From Paracerasibacillus soli (GTDB lineage: Bacteria; Bacillota; Bacilli; Bacillales; Amphibacillaceae), in the NCBI RefSeq assembly GCF_034006335.1, contig NZ_JAWDIQ010000001.1: a stretch of 64,000 nucleotides of DNA. One strand, given 5' to 3'. A model generated the notes under the pieces. That model was not told where the DNA came from. It did no database searches and was given only the letters and a program-made list of their open reading frames with translations. The first letter of the stretch is position 1. The number at the start of each line of letters is the position of its first letter. Positions 28,280 through 37,637 of the stretch are shown here, piece after piece. A program made the translations under genes and the position numbers.

Positions 28280-29339
28280 TACATATGAAAAATAATCGAC
28301 CACTTCATAACGTGAAATCACTCCCACTGGAAATATTAAATTGGATTGAAAATAATAGTAATGATGTCATCACTATTTGGAATCAAAGTGGGAAATTACT
28401 TTTTGTATCAGATTCAGTAGAACAGTTATTAGGATTTAAGGCAAATGCTATAACAAATAAATCGTGGAATACTTTTTTGACAGTAGAGGATGCACATTAT
28501 ATATCAAAAAAATTTACAAATGAAATAAATGTGAAGCAGATGTTTAATATACCGTTATTTAATCATAATGATCTCCCAGTTTGGTGTGGGATTACTGCTG
28601 TTAAATTAGTTGCACATCATGAACCATATTATGTTGCTATTTTAAAGGATATAACAGATAAAAAAGAAGCGGAAGAGTTAATGATTCGCTCAGAGAAAAT
28701 GTCGATTGCAGGTCAATTGGCTGCTGGAATTGCACATGAAATTAGGAATCCACTGACTTCATTAAAAGGCTTTTTACAACTTCTTCAAGCAGGTGTAGAA
28801 CAAAAAGATGTCTATTATAAAATAATGATTGATGAAATAATAAAAATGGAACAAATTACTTCTGAATTGTTATATATATCAAAACCCTTGACTGATTTTA
28901 AACAAGATGAATCATTGCGCACTATGATTCAAGATGTGATTGAACTGTTAAATACACAAGCGAAACTAAAAGATATTACTCTTACACATCAACAAGAAAA
29001 CAATATTTTCCTTCACTGTGATCGCTCTCAAATTAAGCAAGTATTAATCAATATTGTGAAAAATGCAATTGAAGCAATGGATAGTACGGGGAAATCTTTA
29101 TCATAGTACAACAAGAAGCATACAAAACTACCGTCGGAAATTGTTGATGAAGGTCCGGGAATGAAGAAGGTATATTACATAAATTAGGTGAACCATTCTT
29201 TACAACAAAACAAAATGGTACAGGTCTTGGGCTCATGATCTCTAAGCAAATACTGGATAGACATCATGCAACTTTGGATATTTTTAAAAATGATGATAAG
29301 GGTAGTACATTTCGAATCACATTTTATCATGAATCGTAA
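28276..29339 (+). CDS. PAS-domain sensor histidine kinase of the sporulation phosphorelay type (about three frameshifts)
   Basis: A soluble kinase with an N-terminal PAS domain (ITIWNQSGKLLFVSDSVEQLLGF...). Then comes an H-box nearly identical in style to KinA-KinE (AGIAHEIRNPLTSLKGFLQL, His near residue 154) and an HATPase domain (IVKNAIEAM, DEGPGM, GTGLGLMISKQ). The frame breaks near 29092, 29135 and 29164; all key boxes are present once repaired, giving about 354 residues. The H-box suggests Spo0F as the partner. It has no membrane segment. ATG 28276 overlaps the preceding small ORF; ATG 28285 is an alternative. Confidence 0.85.
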
Positions 29340-29370
29340 TAATTAATTTTCTATTAAAAACTATATTTGT

Positions 29371-29385
29371 ATAAGTAAAAGTTAT
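29371..29385. promoter_or_regulatory. Putative CcpC operator upstream of aconitase
   Basis: ATAA-N7-TTAT (ATAAGTAAAAGTTAT) matches the dyad described for CcpC, the citrate-responsive LysR-type repressor of citB and citZ in Bacillus. It lies about 290 bases before the aconitase start, in a 331-base gene-free stretch (29340-29670). I see no other clear element there. Such a short AT-rich pattern can occur by chance. Confidence 0.35.
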
Positions 29386-29670
29386 CGTCATACATAAGAA
29401 TTTCGTATATCAATTTGTGAGCAATCATTTGTTTTATTATCCGTTTTCATTTACTATTATAGAGGGAAATTGAATTTACTAGATTTCCATATGTATTCAT
29501 CTAAAGAGAAGGTTTTCTATGAAAATCATTTTCTTTCTTTTTTTGGCGGAAGGGACTAATCCTTTCTACATAGTGTACTTTGAGATTCTCCATGTAGTTG
29601 AGTTGGTGAATGTCAAGTTTACAATGTAATTGATAAGCAATTAGAATTTTTGCAGAAAGAGGGGAAATTA

Positions 29671-32378
29671 ATGGGAACAAATGCGTTTCAAGCAAAGAAA
29701 AAGTTTGAATTAAATGGAAAAACGTACAATTATTATCACTTGAAAACATTAGAAGAAGCAGGGGCAGGATCTATATCTCGCTTGCCATTTTCCATTCGTG
29801 TTTTATTAGAATCTTTACTGCGTCAACATGATGGACGTGTTATTAAAGACGAACATGTAAATGGATTATTACAGTGGGGGACAAAGGAAGGTGAAGGTGT
29901 AGACGTACCATTTAAACCTTCGCGTGTTATTCTACAAGATTTTACTGGTGTACCAGCAGTTGTAGATTTAGCTTCATTACGTAAAGCAATGGTTGACATG
30001 GGTGGAGAACCTAACCAAATAAACCCAGAAGTTCCAGTAGATTTGGTAATTGACCACTCAGTACAAGTAGATGAGTATGGAACAGGGAATGCATTACGTG
30101 CAAACATGGAGTTAGAATTTGAACGTAATGCTGAGCGCTATGAATTTTTACATTGGGCACAGAAGGCATTTGATAATTATCGTGCTGTACCACCTGCAAC
30201 AGGTATCGTGCATCAAGTTAACCTTGAATATTTAGCAAATGTTGTACATGGTTTAGAAAATGAAAATGGAGAGTATGATGCATTTCCGGATACACTAGTT
30301 GGAACAGACTCCCATACTACAATGATCAACGGTTTAGGAATTCTTGGATGGGGTGTCGGTGGAATTGAGGCAGAAGCTGGTATGCTTGGTCAACCTTCAT
30401 ATTTCCCATCACCTGAAGTAATTGGAGTTAAATTTACAGGTAGCTTCCCACAAGGCACAACTGCTACAGACTTAGCACTAAAAGTTACCCAAGTGTTGCG
30501 TGAGAAAAATGTAGTTGGAAAATTTGTTGAGTATTTCGGACCAGGTCTAAAAGATATGCCATTAGCGGACAGAGCAACTATCTCCAACATGGCTCCTGAA
30601 TACGGTGCAACATGTGGATTTTTCCCTGTTGATGCGGAAGCATTAAATTATTTACGTTTAACAGGTCGTAATGAAGAACAAATTGCTCTGGTAGAAAAAT
30701 ATTGTAAAGAAAATGATTTATGGTATGATGCCGAACAGAGTGATCCAGAATATACCGAAGTTGTAGAAATTGACTTGTCTGAATTAGAGCCAAACTATCT
30801 GGACCTAAACGTCCACAAGATTTAATACCATTATCAAAAATGCAGAAGGAGTTTAATAAAGCAATTACGGCTCCTGCTGGAAACCAAGGATTTGGCCTAG
30901 ATAAATCAGAATTCGAAAAAGAAGTAAAAATTGAGCATCCTAATGGAAATACTTCCGTAATGAAAACAGGTTCCTTAGCAATTGCAGCTATTACATCTTG
31001 TACAAACACATCTAACCCATATGTAATGTTAGGTGCGGGATTATTAGCTAAAAAAGCAGTTGAAAAGGGCTTAGAAGTACCAGCATTCGTTAAAACTTCT
31101 TTAGCGCCTGGTTCAAAAGTGGTTACACGTTATTTGAACGATGCTAATCTTATGCAATATTTAAATAAACTAGGATTTAATTTAGTGGGTTACGGTTGTA
31201 CAACGTGTATCGGTAACTCTTGTCCCTTACGTCCAGAAATAGAAGAATCTATTGTTCAAAATGACTTAACAGTTTCTTCTGTGCTTTCAGGTAACAGAAA
31301 CTTTGAAGGACGTATCCATCCTTTAGTAAAAGCTAACTATTTGGCTTCACCACCGTTAGTAGTTGCTTATGCATTAGCTGGAACAGTCGATATTAACTTA
31401 ACAGAAGATGCACTCGGTAAAGGAGAAGATGGTCAAGACGTATACTTGAAAGATATTTGGCCAACAATGGACGAAATTAAAAGCTGAAGTTAATAAAGTA
31501 GTAGTACCAGAAATATTCCGTAAAGAATATGAACTGTATTTGATTCGAACGAAAAATGGAATGAAATTCAAACGACGGATGAACCATTATTTGAGTGGGA
31601 TGATGAATCAACTTATATTCAAAATCCACCATTCTTTGAGGGTTTATCTAAAAATGCTGGTATAGTCGAACCATTAAAGGATTTGCGTGTTATTGGGAAA
31701 TTTGGGGATTCTGTTACAACTGACCACATTTCTCCAGCAGGTGCCATTGCCAAAGATATGCCTGCAGGTAAATATTTACAAGAGAAAGATGTTTCACCGC
31801 GTAATTTTAACTCTTACGGTTCACGTCGAGGTAACCATGAAGTGATGATGCGTGGTACGTTTGCAAACATTCGTATTCGAAATCAAATAGCACCAGGTAC
31901 TGAAGGTGGATATACAACTTACTGGCCAACAGGTGAAGTAATGGCTATCTATGATGCAGCAATGAAGTATCAAGAAGAAGGTACTGGTCTTATCGTACTT
32001 GCTGGTAAAGATTACGGAATGGGCTCATCTCGTGACTGGGCAGCAAAAGGTACGAATTTATTAGGTATTAAAACTGTTATTGCCGAAAGTTTCGAGCGTA
32101 TTCACCGTTCTAACTTAGTAATGATGGGTGTACTTCCATTACAATTTGAAAAAGGTGACAGTGCCGAAAAGTTAGGTTTAACAGGAAAAGAAACTATTAC
32201 AGTCGAAGTTGATGAAACAGTTAAACCGCATGATCTTGTGAACGTTACTGCTGTAGCAGAAGATGGCAAGAAAACAGAATTTAAAGCAATCGCTCGTTTC
32301 GATAGTGAAGTTGAAATTGATTACTATCGTCATGGTGGTATTTTACAGATGGTATTACGTAATAAATTAGCAAATTAA
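29671..32378 (+). CDS. citB: Aconitate hydratase (three frameshifts)
   Basis: The [4Fe-4S] enzyme isomerises citrate to isocitrate in the TCA cycle, and its apo-form binds RNA in Bacillus. Cluster cysteines are in SCTNTSNP (near residue 443) and GCTTCIGNSC (near 509 and 512). The swivel domain carries GDSVTTDHISPAG and KDYGMGSSRDWAAKG. ATG 29671 follows AGAGGGG. One missing base near 30803, one extra A near 31482 and one missing base near 31533 break the frame; repaired length is 902 residues, normal for AcnA/CitB. A terminator follows. Confidence 0.96.
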
Positions 32379-32380
32379 TA

Positions 32381-32430
32381 AATCAGAAAAAGCTCTTGTG
32401 GCATATGTTGCAAGAGCTTTTCTGATTTTT
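32381..32430 (+). terminator. Terminator after citB
   Basis: AATCAGAAAAAGCTCTTG / CAAGAGCTTTTCTGATT stem with one bulge, then TTTTT. The T-runs suggest it could work in both directions. Confidence 0.85.
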
Positions 32431-32769
32431 CCTTTTGTATATATGCTTTAATATGTATACAAACCATCTTAAGATAATGCTTAAGAAAACATTAAAAGAG
32501 TGATAACGAACATTGATGAGCTGGAAGAATTTCTCAGATATGCGTTAACTCGCTCTATAGCGCTACGACGTTTGAAAACATTTTCCATGCTTGAGAACCG
32601 CGGCTGGTGCAGTATTTTTCGAAGGGCTGTCGTGATTTTTACTTGATAAAGCTTTTGGAAGATACCTTTGTTATCCAAAAAGACAGTCAACTTGATTGTT
32701 TACTATCTATTCTGCAATCGTTGAAGCGTTAAGAAATAGTTAGGCACTTATAGTTTGCAGTGAAACTAC

Positions 32770-32816
32770 AATAAGTTGTAAGTAAGCAAGCAAACTTTTC
32801 TTACTTACAACTTATT
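32770..32816. repeat. Perfect 17-bp inverted repeat
   Basis: AATAAGTTGTAAGTAAG (32770-32786) and CTTACTTACAACTTATT (32800-32816) are exact complements with a 13-base loop. No T-run follows, so it is not an obvious terminator. It may be the end of an eroded mobile element. Confidence 0.7.
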
Positions 32817-32906
32817 AGTAGACCTTCAGGTTGCCTCCAATAGGTAAATACTTAAAGTAATTAAGATGGAATTAAGCAAAAGAATGATGGACCATTACCG
32901 AGACCA

Positions 32907-32943
32907 AATACAAAAAAGTGTTGACAGTTTACTTTTTTGTATT
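32907..32943 (+). promoter_or_regulatory. Operator-like inverted repeat around a TTGACA promoter box
   Basis: AATACAAAAAAGT and ACTTTTTTGTATT are perfect 13-bp arms with TTGACA (32921-32926) between them, about 70 bases before the 25-codon ORF at 32996. Layout resembles a repressor operator overlapping a -35 box. The ORF behind it is not recognisable. Confidence 0.4.
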
Positions 32944-33161
32944 CTACACTTTCTTTTATAGATGTACATTAAAATAATTAGATGTGAGTTGATTATGACT
33001 TTAAAAACAAGGATATTTAATAAACAGCAAGTTTGTCAGGAATATAAACGGGTAGTGGATACAAACTGTTAAGAACAAGAACTAAAAATGGACGGATTTC
33101 GATGTAAGATCTAAAGTTTAATAAAAGAATAAAGGCAAATTCACAATACACTATTCCTAGA

Positions 33162-33200
33162 GGGGATAAATTGCCATGCGCAGTTTACCCCCCTTTTTTG
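33162..33200 (+). terminator. Terminator-like hairpin
   Basis: GGGGATAAATTG and CAGTTTACCCCC can pair (one mismatch, one G-U) and are followed by seven T. It would end transcription from the promoter-like site near 32921. Confidence 0.6.
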
Positions 33201-33286
33201 TTTTGAATATTAAATTATCTGTTGTAAGTTCCATAAGAAAATTGGTATAATTCATTAAAGCGTTTTACAATAGGGAGGTTTGTAAA

Positions 33287-33721
33287 ATGAAGAAAATTGT
33301 ACTTTTTGTATTGCCGGCTCTCATAATTGTGTTTATTAGTTTTTTTATTTACTCAAATCATACAACAACTCTACAAGAAGTAATCTCAAAACAAGAGAAG
33401 ACAAATCAGAGTAATATTGAAAGTTTATCAATAACTGGTAAAAACCAAGAAGAATTTGCAGTCATTTCCAATAAAAAAATAATAGATGAAATACTGTCAA
33501 ATGACGTAGAACTAAAAAAGGTTAGAAAGATTAATGAAAATCATGGTGATTTTTATATGATTAATATTCGTTATAAAAATGAGGCTAAACGTTTAACGTT
33601 TATGGTATTTTCAAATTATATTACCTTAGAACCAGAACCATCTTTAAAGTATAAGGTTATAGGGAATAATCACCTTTTTAATATAATAGATTCAGAAGAC
33701 TTTCAATGGGATAACGAATAA
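33287..33721 (+). CDS. Small membrane-anchored or secreted protein, function unknown
   Basis: A 144-residue protein with an N-terminal hydrophobic segment (IVLFVLPALIIVFISFFIY), then a lysine- and asparagine-rich extracytoplasmic part. No cysteine of a lipoprotein type follows the hydrophobic segment, so it is probably anchored by it. ATG 33287 follows TAGGGAGG, a strong site. I do not recognise the family. It lies at the left edge of the transposase remnant and may have arrived with it. Confidence 0.7.
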   Translation: MKKIVLFVLPALIIVFISFFIYSNHTTTLQEVISKQEKTNQSNIESLSITGKNQEEFAVISNKKIIDEILSNDVELKKVRKINENHGDFYMINIRYKNEAKRLTFMVFSNYITLEPEPSLKYKVIGNNHLFNIIDSEDFQWDNE

Positions 33722-33743
33722 AAAAATCCTATAATTTTTCACT

Positions 33744-34325
33744 GATGTGAAAAAGTTCCGTCCAACCCCGAGTAAAGAAAAGGTTATCGAGCGTGACTTT
33801 CTATTAAACAAAGCCTTCTCAACGAGCTCTAAAAATGAAAAATGGGTTGGAGAGATATAACCTACATTAATACGCTAAGACACGGCTGGTGCTATTTAGC
33901 ATCTGTTATGAATTTACACACAAAGAAAATAGTTGTTTATTCAATTTTACGTGAAATGACAAATGAGCTAATTATATAAGCGTTAAAAAATGCCTATTAT
34001 AAACAGAAACCAGGTAAGGACCTGATTCTCCACTCCGATCCTGGGAGCCAATATACGAGCAATGACTTTGCACAAGTCATAAAAGAATATAAAATGATAC
34101 ATTCCTTTAGTTATAAGGGAAGTCCTTCTGATAATTATTCCTATATAGCGCCATTTCATGCCCTTTTAAAGAGAGAAGAAGAAATCATGTATAGTATTAT
34201 GATTTTCATTCAGCAAAATTTTGCTATTTAAATATATCGAAAGCTGATACAACCGTAAGAGAATCCATGATAGTATCAATTATAAAAAACCACAGGAAAT
34301 GGAATAACTACTGCGGGATGTAGCG
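33744..34325 (+). pseudogene. Decayed IS3-family transposase (OrfB, rve domain) remnant
   Basis: Fragments in shifting frames spell the retroviral-integrase-like core of IS3-type transposases: NEKWVGEI then TYINTLRHGWCYLASVMNLH (first Asp position altered), HSDPGSQYTSNDF (the second catalytic Asp region), and SYKGSPSDN, which in functional copies is SRKGNCYDN followed by a catalytic Glu. In-frame stops (near 33860 and 33978) and frame changes show real decay, unlike the single-indel breaks in housekeeping genes. The start and the upstream OrfA are missing. The end near 34325 is approximate and no terminal inverted repeats are clear. Confidence 0.75.
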
Positions 34326-34731
34326 TAACGCACACCTTACAATTAGTGCACGGCTTTACGTGGAGAGGCTGGTATGATAGCCTTCCTGCCATGCCAGTAA
34401 TGTTTTTAAATAAGCTGGCTTCCTGGCTTAAAAGTTATGCCCACAGGGACTCCATGTCAAGCCTTAAACATATATGTTTTACAAAACGTAAGAGTGCAAA
34501 TACAAACTTATCTTATTTATGTCCAAAATATTTACTTAGATCCAACATAGAATTTAAATGATAGATACATAATGGTATTAGAAGTTACATTCAATCATCT
34601 GTAAGGGCTTATGAAGAGTATTTAGAACACTACGTAATGAAGCTGGTTTAACAATAAGAGTAGCTAAGAATTATAATGGAAGAAATGATGCATGTTTTAG
34701 ATTAAATGTTATGAAAATTAGTTATAAGTCA
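34326..34731. other. 406-base region without a recognisable gene
   Basis: An ORF at 34346-34561 (71 codons) has unusual composition and no ribosome binding site, and I do not believe it. A frame without a start (34629-34770) reads LRNEAGLTIRVAKNYNGRND and could be the tail of a broken gene preceded by YIQSSVRAYEEYLEHYV in another frame; I do not recognise it. The region seems to be mobile-element debris. Confidence 0.4.
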
Positions 34732-34798
34732 TTAACGAAATGGCAATACTGCTACTATAAGTGGATCTAGCAAAAGGGGTGAATTGCCATTTCGTTAA
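34732..34798. repeat. Perfect 16-bp inverted repeat enclosing the fbpB-like ribosome binding site
   Basis: TTAACGAAATGGCAAT (34732-34747) and ATTGCCATTTCGTTAA (34783-34798) are exact complements separated by 35 bases. The loop contains AAAAGGGGTGA, the ribosome binding site of the next gene, and the right arm contains its start codon. In RNA the stem would hide the start codon. Confidence 0.75.
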
Positions 34799-34938
34799 AA
34801 AGACGTTACTCATTCGATGAACTTGTTCGTGTAAATAGAGAAAGAATTTTAGAAGACCGTAAGTTGATGGATAAAATTGAACAAAACATAGAAAATAGAA
34901 TAAGCCAATCCTTAAAAGAATCAAAAAAGGAAGCGTAA
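34784..34938 (+). CDS. FbpB-like small basic protein (frame near the start uncertain)
   Basis: About 50 residues: SLKRRYSFDELVRVNRERIL followed by a charged helix EDRKLMDKIEQNIENRISQS and a lysine-rich end. This resembles the FbpB family of Fur-regulated small basic proteins, which are thought to act as RNA chaperones for the iron-sparing sRNA FsrA. No standard start exists in the uninterrupted frame: either ATT at 34783 or 34789 is used, or TTG 34784 (good spacing from AGGGGTGA) followed by a one-base loss in the first codons. The inverted repeat at 34732-34798 covers the start. I see no Fur box. Confidence 0.65.
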
Positions 34939-34948
34939 GTATATCATG

Positions 34949-34982
34949 ATCCCTGAATGACGTATGCATTTAGGGATTTTTT
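34949..34982 (+). terminator. Terminator after the fbpB-like gene
   Basis: ATCCCTGAATG / CATTTAGGGAT stem followed by a T6 run. Confidence 0.85.
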
Positions 34983-35083
34983 ATCTGTTCGTAATTACAT
35001 TATTATCCTGTATAGGAAAATACAATTTTAAGCAAGCTATAAATGGCCTAGTGCTAAAATAATGGACAAGGAGAATGAGGTAC

Positions 35084-35337
35084 ATGACAAATCGCAAATT
35101 TGAACATGAGCCAAAACCTGATGACAGAAGTGATAATGTTGAAAAGCTTCAAGAAATGGTACAAAATACAATTGAAAATATAGAAGCATCACATGAAACA
35201 TTAGAATACTCTTCGGGGAAGCAAGAGAACAAATCAAAGATAAGAACAAACGAAGAAAAGAAGCAATTCAAGGTATGCGAGAAGAAATAAAAGACGAATA
35301 TCATGACCAACAAAATAGCTATCAACCCCAAATCTAA
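35084..35337 (+). CDS. tlp: Small acid-soluble spore protein Tlp (one frameshift)
   Basis: Tlp is a minor spore-core protein originally called thioredoxin-like. KPDDRSDNVEKLQEMVQNTI matches the B. subtilis protein almost residue by residue, and the repaired C-terminal half reads GEAREQIKDKNKRRKEAI. A missing G near 35217 breaks the frame. ATG 35084 follows AAGGAGAATGAGG. Repaired length is 84 residues, one more than in B. subtilis. It lies between citB and yneQ as expected. Confidence 0.93.
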
Positions 35338-35356
35338 TATGATTTGGGGTTTTTTA
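35326..35356 (+). terminator. Terminator after tlp
   Basis: CCCCAAATC / GATTTGGGG stem overlapping the tlp stop, then T6. Confidence 0.9.
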
Positions 35357-35524
35357 GATGTAACCGGACTAATTGTGTTAAACTAATGGAGATGTAAGTA
35401 TGATTGTTTATTATTTGAAAAAGTCCCTTCTGATATAAATATTATCTTATAAGAACTGGTTATTGTTTTGAGACATTTCGAAATGGTATGTTGTTTACAT
35501 AAAAACGTTTGTGGGTGAGATATA

Positions 35525-35824
35525 GTGGCCTTTGGTATTGAACGGAATGAATTAAAATCTTGGAAAGTTAAAGTATCACAAGGTGAAGTTGCATTTCTAA
35601 CGCACTATTGGATGGATAAGCGGTTTCCTAATTGTTATACGGTTACAAAAGTCGGCTGTAATAATGTACAAAAATTAAAAGCTTGGGGTAGAAAATATGG
35701 ATTAGACCCTGCATGGATTGACTATAAAAATGGATATCCTCACTTTGATCTATTTGGAGAAAAACAGAGAGAGATATTAATGAAGGAACAAAAATGGAGC
35801 ATGATAAAAAAGTTTAATTTATAA
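35525..35824 (+). CDS. yneQ: YneQ-like protein, function unknown
   Basis: A 99-residue protein starting at GTG 35525 (AFGIERNELKSWKVKVSQGE). It has a conserved FLTHYWMDKRFPN stretch and ends in DLFGEKQREIL. I recognise it as the YneQ family found between tlp and plsY in Bacillus. No biochemical function is known. No membrane segment. A strong terminator follows. Confidence 0.85.
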   Translation: MAFGIERNELKSWKVKVSQGEVAFLTHYWMDKRFPNCYTVTKVGCNNVQKLKAWGRKYGLDPAWIDYKNGYPHFDLFGEKQREILMKEQKWSMIKKFNL

Positions 35825-35873
35825 AAGCGAAAGGCAAGTGTGTAAAATATTATTACACTTGTCTTTCGCTTTA
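35822..35873. terminator. Bidirectional terminator between yneQ and yidD
   Basis: AAAGCGAAAGGCAAGTGT / ACACTTGTCTTTCGCTTT is a long stem with one G-U pair, placed between converging genes. Confidence 0.85.
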
Positions 35874-35882
35874 TGATATTGA

Positions 35883-36122
35883 TTATGCCTCTGGTGCCTT
35901 CGATTTTTTCTTTTCGGGAACAAGATCTACGCCCCCAGGATGAAACGGATGGCACTTTCCAATACGTTTGATAGCCAAAAATCCACCTTTCAACGCTCCA
36001 AATCGTTTAATTGCCTGTAGGCTGTATTCTGAGCAAGAAGGATAAAATCGACATGTTGGTGGTTTTAGTGGGCTAATAAATTTTTGATAAAATCGAATGA
36101 TACTTAAAAATATATATTTCAT
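35883..36122 (-). CDS. yidD: YidD, membrane protein insertion efficiency factor
   Basis: A 79-residue protein with the family signature PTCRFYPSCSEYSLQAI and GKCHPFHPGGVDLVP. YidD assists insertion of membrane proteins by YidC/SpoIIIJ. ATG 36122 is chosen because GGGG precedes it; an upstream in-frame ATG at 36140 overlaps that area. It stands alone here rather than next to rnpA-yidC, a common arrangement in Firmicutes. Confidence 0.94.
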   Translation of the reverse strand: MKYIFLSIIRFYQKFISPLKPPTCRFYPSCSEYSLQAIKRFGALKGGFLAIKRIGKCHPFHPGGVDLVPEKKKSKAPEA

Positions 36123-36204
36123 CAAGTGAACCCCGTTCATTCATTCAGTCTAGATTACTATCACAAGTATACTGAAATACGAACAAAGAGACAACCATCA
36201 ATGC

Positions 36205-36785
36205 TTACATCCATTTTATTTTTGGCTCTGTTTTATTTTTAATGCGTTTTATATTATCCCTATGGCGATAAAACACAAAAATCGTAAGTAACGATGTAAT
36301 CAGAATTAGTCCGATATCTTTAAAAAATGCAGACACGCCAATGGCAACCACACCTGTTATCATAGAAGATAATGAACATATTTTGAAATATATAAAGAGA
36401 TTAAAAATGCGGCAATCATAATAACGAACAAAATTGGGTTTACACCTAAAATAATTCCTCCGGAAGTTGCAACAGCCTTTCCGCCCTTGAATCTTGCGAA
36501 TATTGGGTATGTATGCCCTAGTACGGCAAAAATACCGATAATGAGTCGATGCATTTCCATATCAAATAGAAGTGGAAGAAGAACAGCAATTGTTCCTTTT
36601 AAAATATCAGCCAGCGTCACGATAATTCCAGCTTTTACACCTAATACACGAAAGGTATTGGTAGCACCAAGATTCCCGCTGCCATGCTCTCGTATATCCA
36701 TATCAAAGCCTATTTTACCTACAAGAAGTGCGGAAGGAATTGAGCCTAATATGTATGCTATTAGTCCAAATACAATATATTCCAT
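36205..36785 (-). CDS. plsY: Acyl-phosphate glycerol-3-phosphate acyltransferase PlsY (one frameshift)
   Basis: PlsY transfers acyl groups from acyl-phosphate to glycerol 3-phosphate, the first committed step of phospholipid synthesis in Firmicutes. Motifs are GSIPSALLVGK, EHGSGNLGATNTFR and GHTYPIFARFKGGKAVAT. A missing base near 36376 ends the frame early; repaired, it continues to 36205 with further membrane segments and ends basic. Length is 193 residues, the same as in B. subtilis. ATG 36785 is better spaced from AGTAGG than ATG 36791. Confidence 0.95.
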
Positions 36786-37009
36786 ATACATCCTACTCTC
36801 TTATTTAAAAAAGTTAATAAAACTTTATACTATATTCTATCATGAAGTACTAAATGATAGAACTATTTGTTGTAAAAAAGCTATTTAGAAAGTCTCTATA
36901 TGTTGTTGTACTAACATATACAGCACTTGTATGATAAACTAACAATAGACCTCATATATTATATTTACATTATACAATGTAGGCAATTTTTTAGAAAGGA
37001 GCGGATATC

Positions 37010-37426
37010 ATGTCATGGCAGAACCCTCAAAATGAAAAATTGCAGTACATATTAGAACATGCAAAGACAGTTGCTGTCGTTGGCTTGTCGAATAATCCGG
37101 AGCGAACATCCTATCAAATTGCTAAAGCAATGCAACATGCTGGTTATCGTATTATACCAGTAAATCCAATGATTGACGAAGTGCTTGGTGAAAAGTCTTA
37201 TGCTTCACTTACAAATATCGATGAAAAAATAGATATTATTAATGTGTTTCGCCGCTCAGAATTTGTACTAGATGTAGCCAAAGAAGCGATAACAACTGAT
37301 TGCAATGTATTTTGGATGCAACAAGGTGTAATAAACGTAGAGGCGTATCATTTACTTCAGAGGCACAACTTTACAGTAGTGATGGATAGCTGTATTAAAG
37401 TTGTACATGCTGTTCTTGTGAAATAA
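37010..37426 (+). CDS. yneT: YneT, CoA-binding-domain protein
   Basis: A 138-residue Rossmann-like CoA-binding protein of the succinyl-CoA ligase alpha N-terminal type: VAVVGLSNNPERTSYQIAK, IIPVNP, VFRRSEFV, WMQQGV and the C-terminal DSCIKV. It probably binds CoA or acyl-CoA; its task is unknown. ATG 37010 follows AAAGGAG. It lies between plsY and parE as in B. subtilis. Confidence 0.93.
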   Translation: MSWQNPQNEKLQYILEHAKTVAVVGLSNNPERTSYQIAKAMQHAGYRIIPVNPMIDEVLGEKSYASLTNIDEKIDIINVFRRSEFVLDVAKEAITTDCNVFWMQQGVINVEAYHLLQRHNFTVVMDSCIKVVHAVLVK

Positions 37427-37637
37427 AGGTAAGAGAAATTTCACTTCTTGTATCATGAACAATTCCTTAGTTACAGATGAAAGAACCATTATGGATGGCA
37501 GAAGATGTCATCCTTTTTATATGAATGTATCACCTAATTGTTTTGTAGAGTATACAATATAGAATTACTTATAGTATACTTATTTGAGTATAATGTCATA
37601 GTTGTTTGATTTACGTATAGAAGGAGTCGATTTTTAA

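Larger units (their letters stand above)
32431..33286. other. 856-base low-coding interval with decayed coding traces and hairpins
   Basis: There is no certain gene. A possible small frame starts at GTG 32500 (ITNIDELEEFLRYALTRS...), stops at 32646, and could continue by one frame change to 32732 (LIKLLEDTFVIQKDSQLDCL). I do not recognise it. A 25-codon ORF lies at 32996-33073. There is a perfect 17-bp hairpin at 32770-32816, a 13-bp inverted repeat round a TTGACA at 32907-32943 and a terminator-like stem at 33162-33200. The stretch looks like an eroded insertion next to a conserved backbone. Confidence 0.5.

Noticed and set aside
34346..34561. 71-codon ORF in the transposon debris
   Set aside because: No ribosome binding site, no similarity that I recognise, and it begins inside the eroded region; likely chance.
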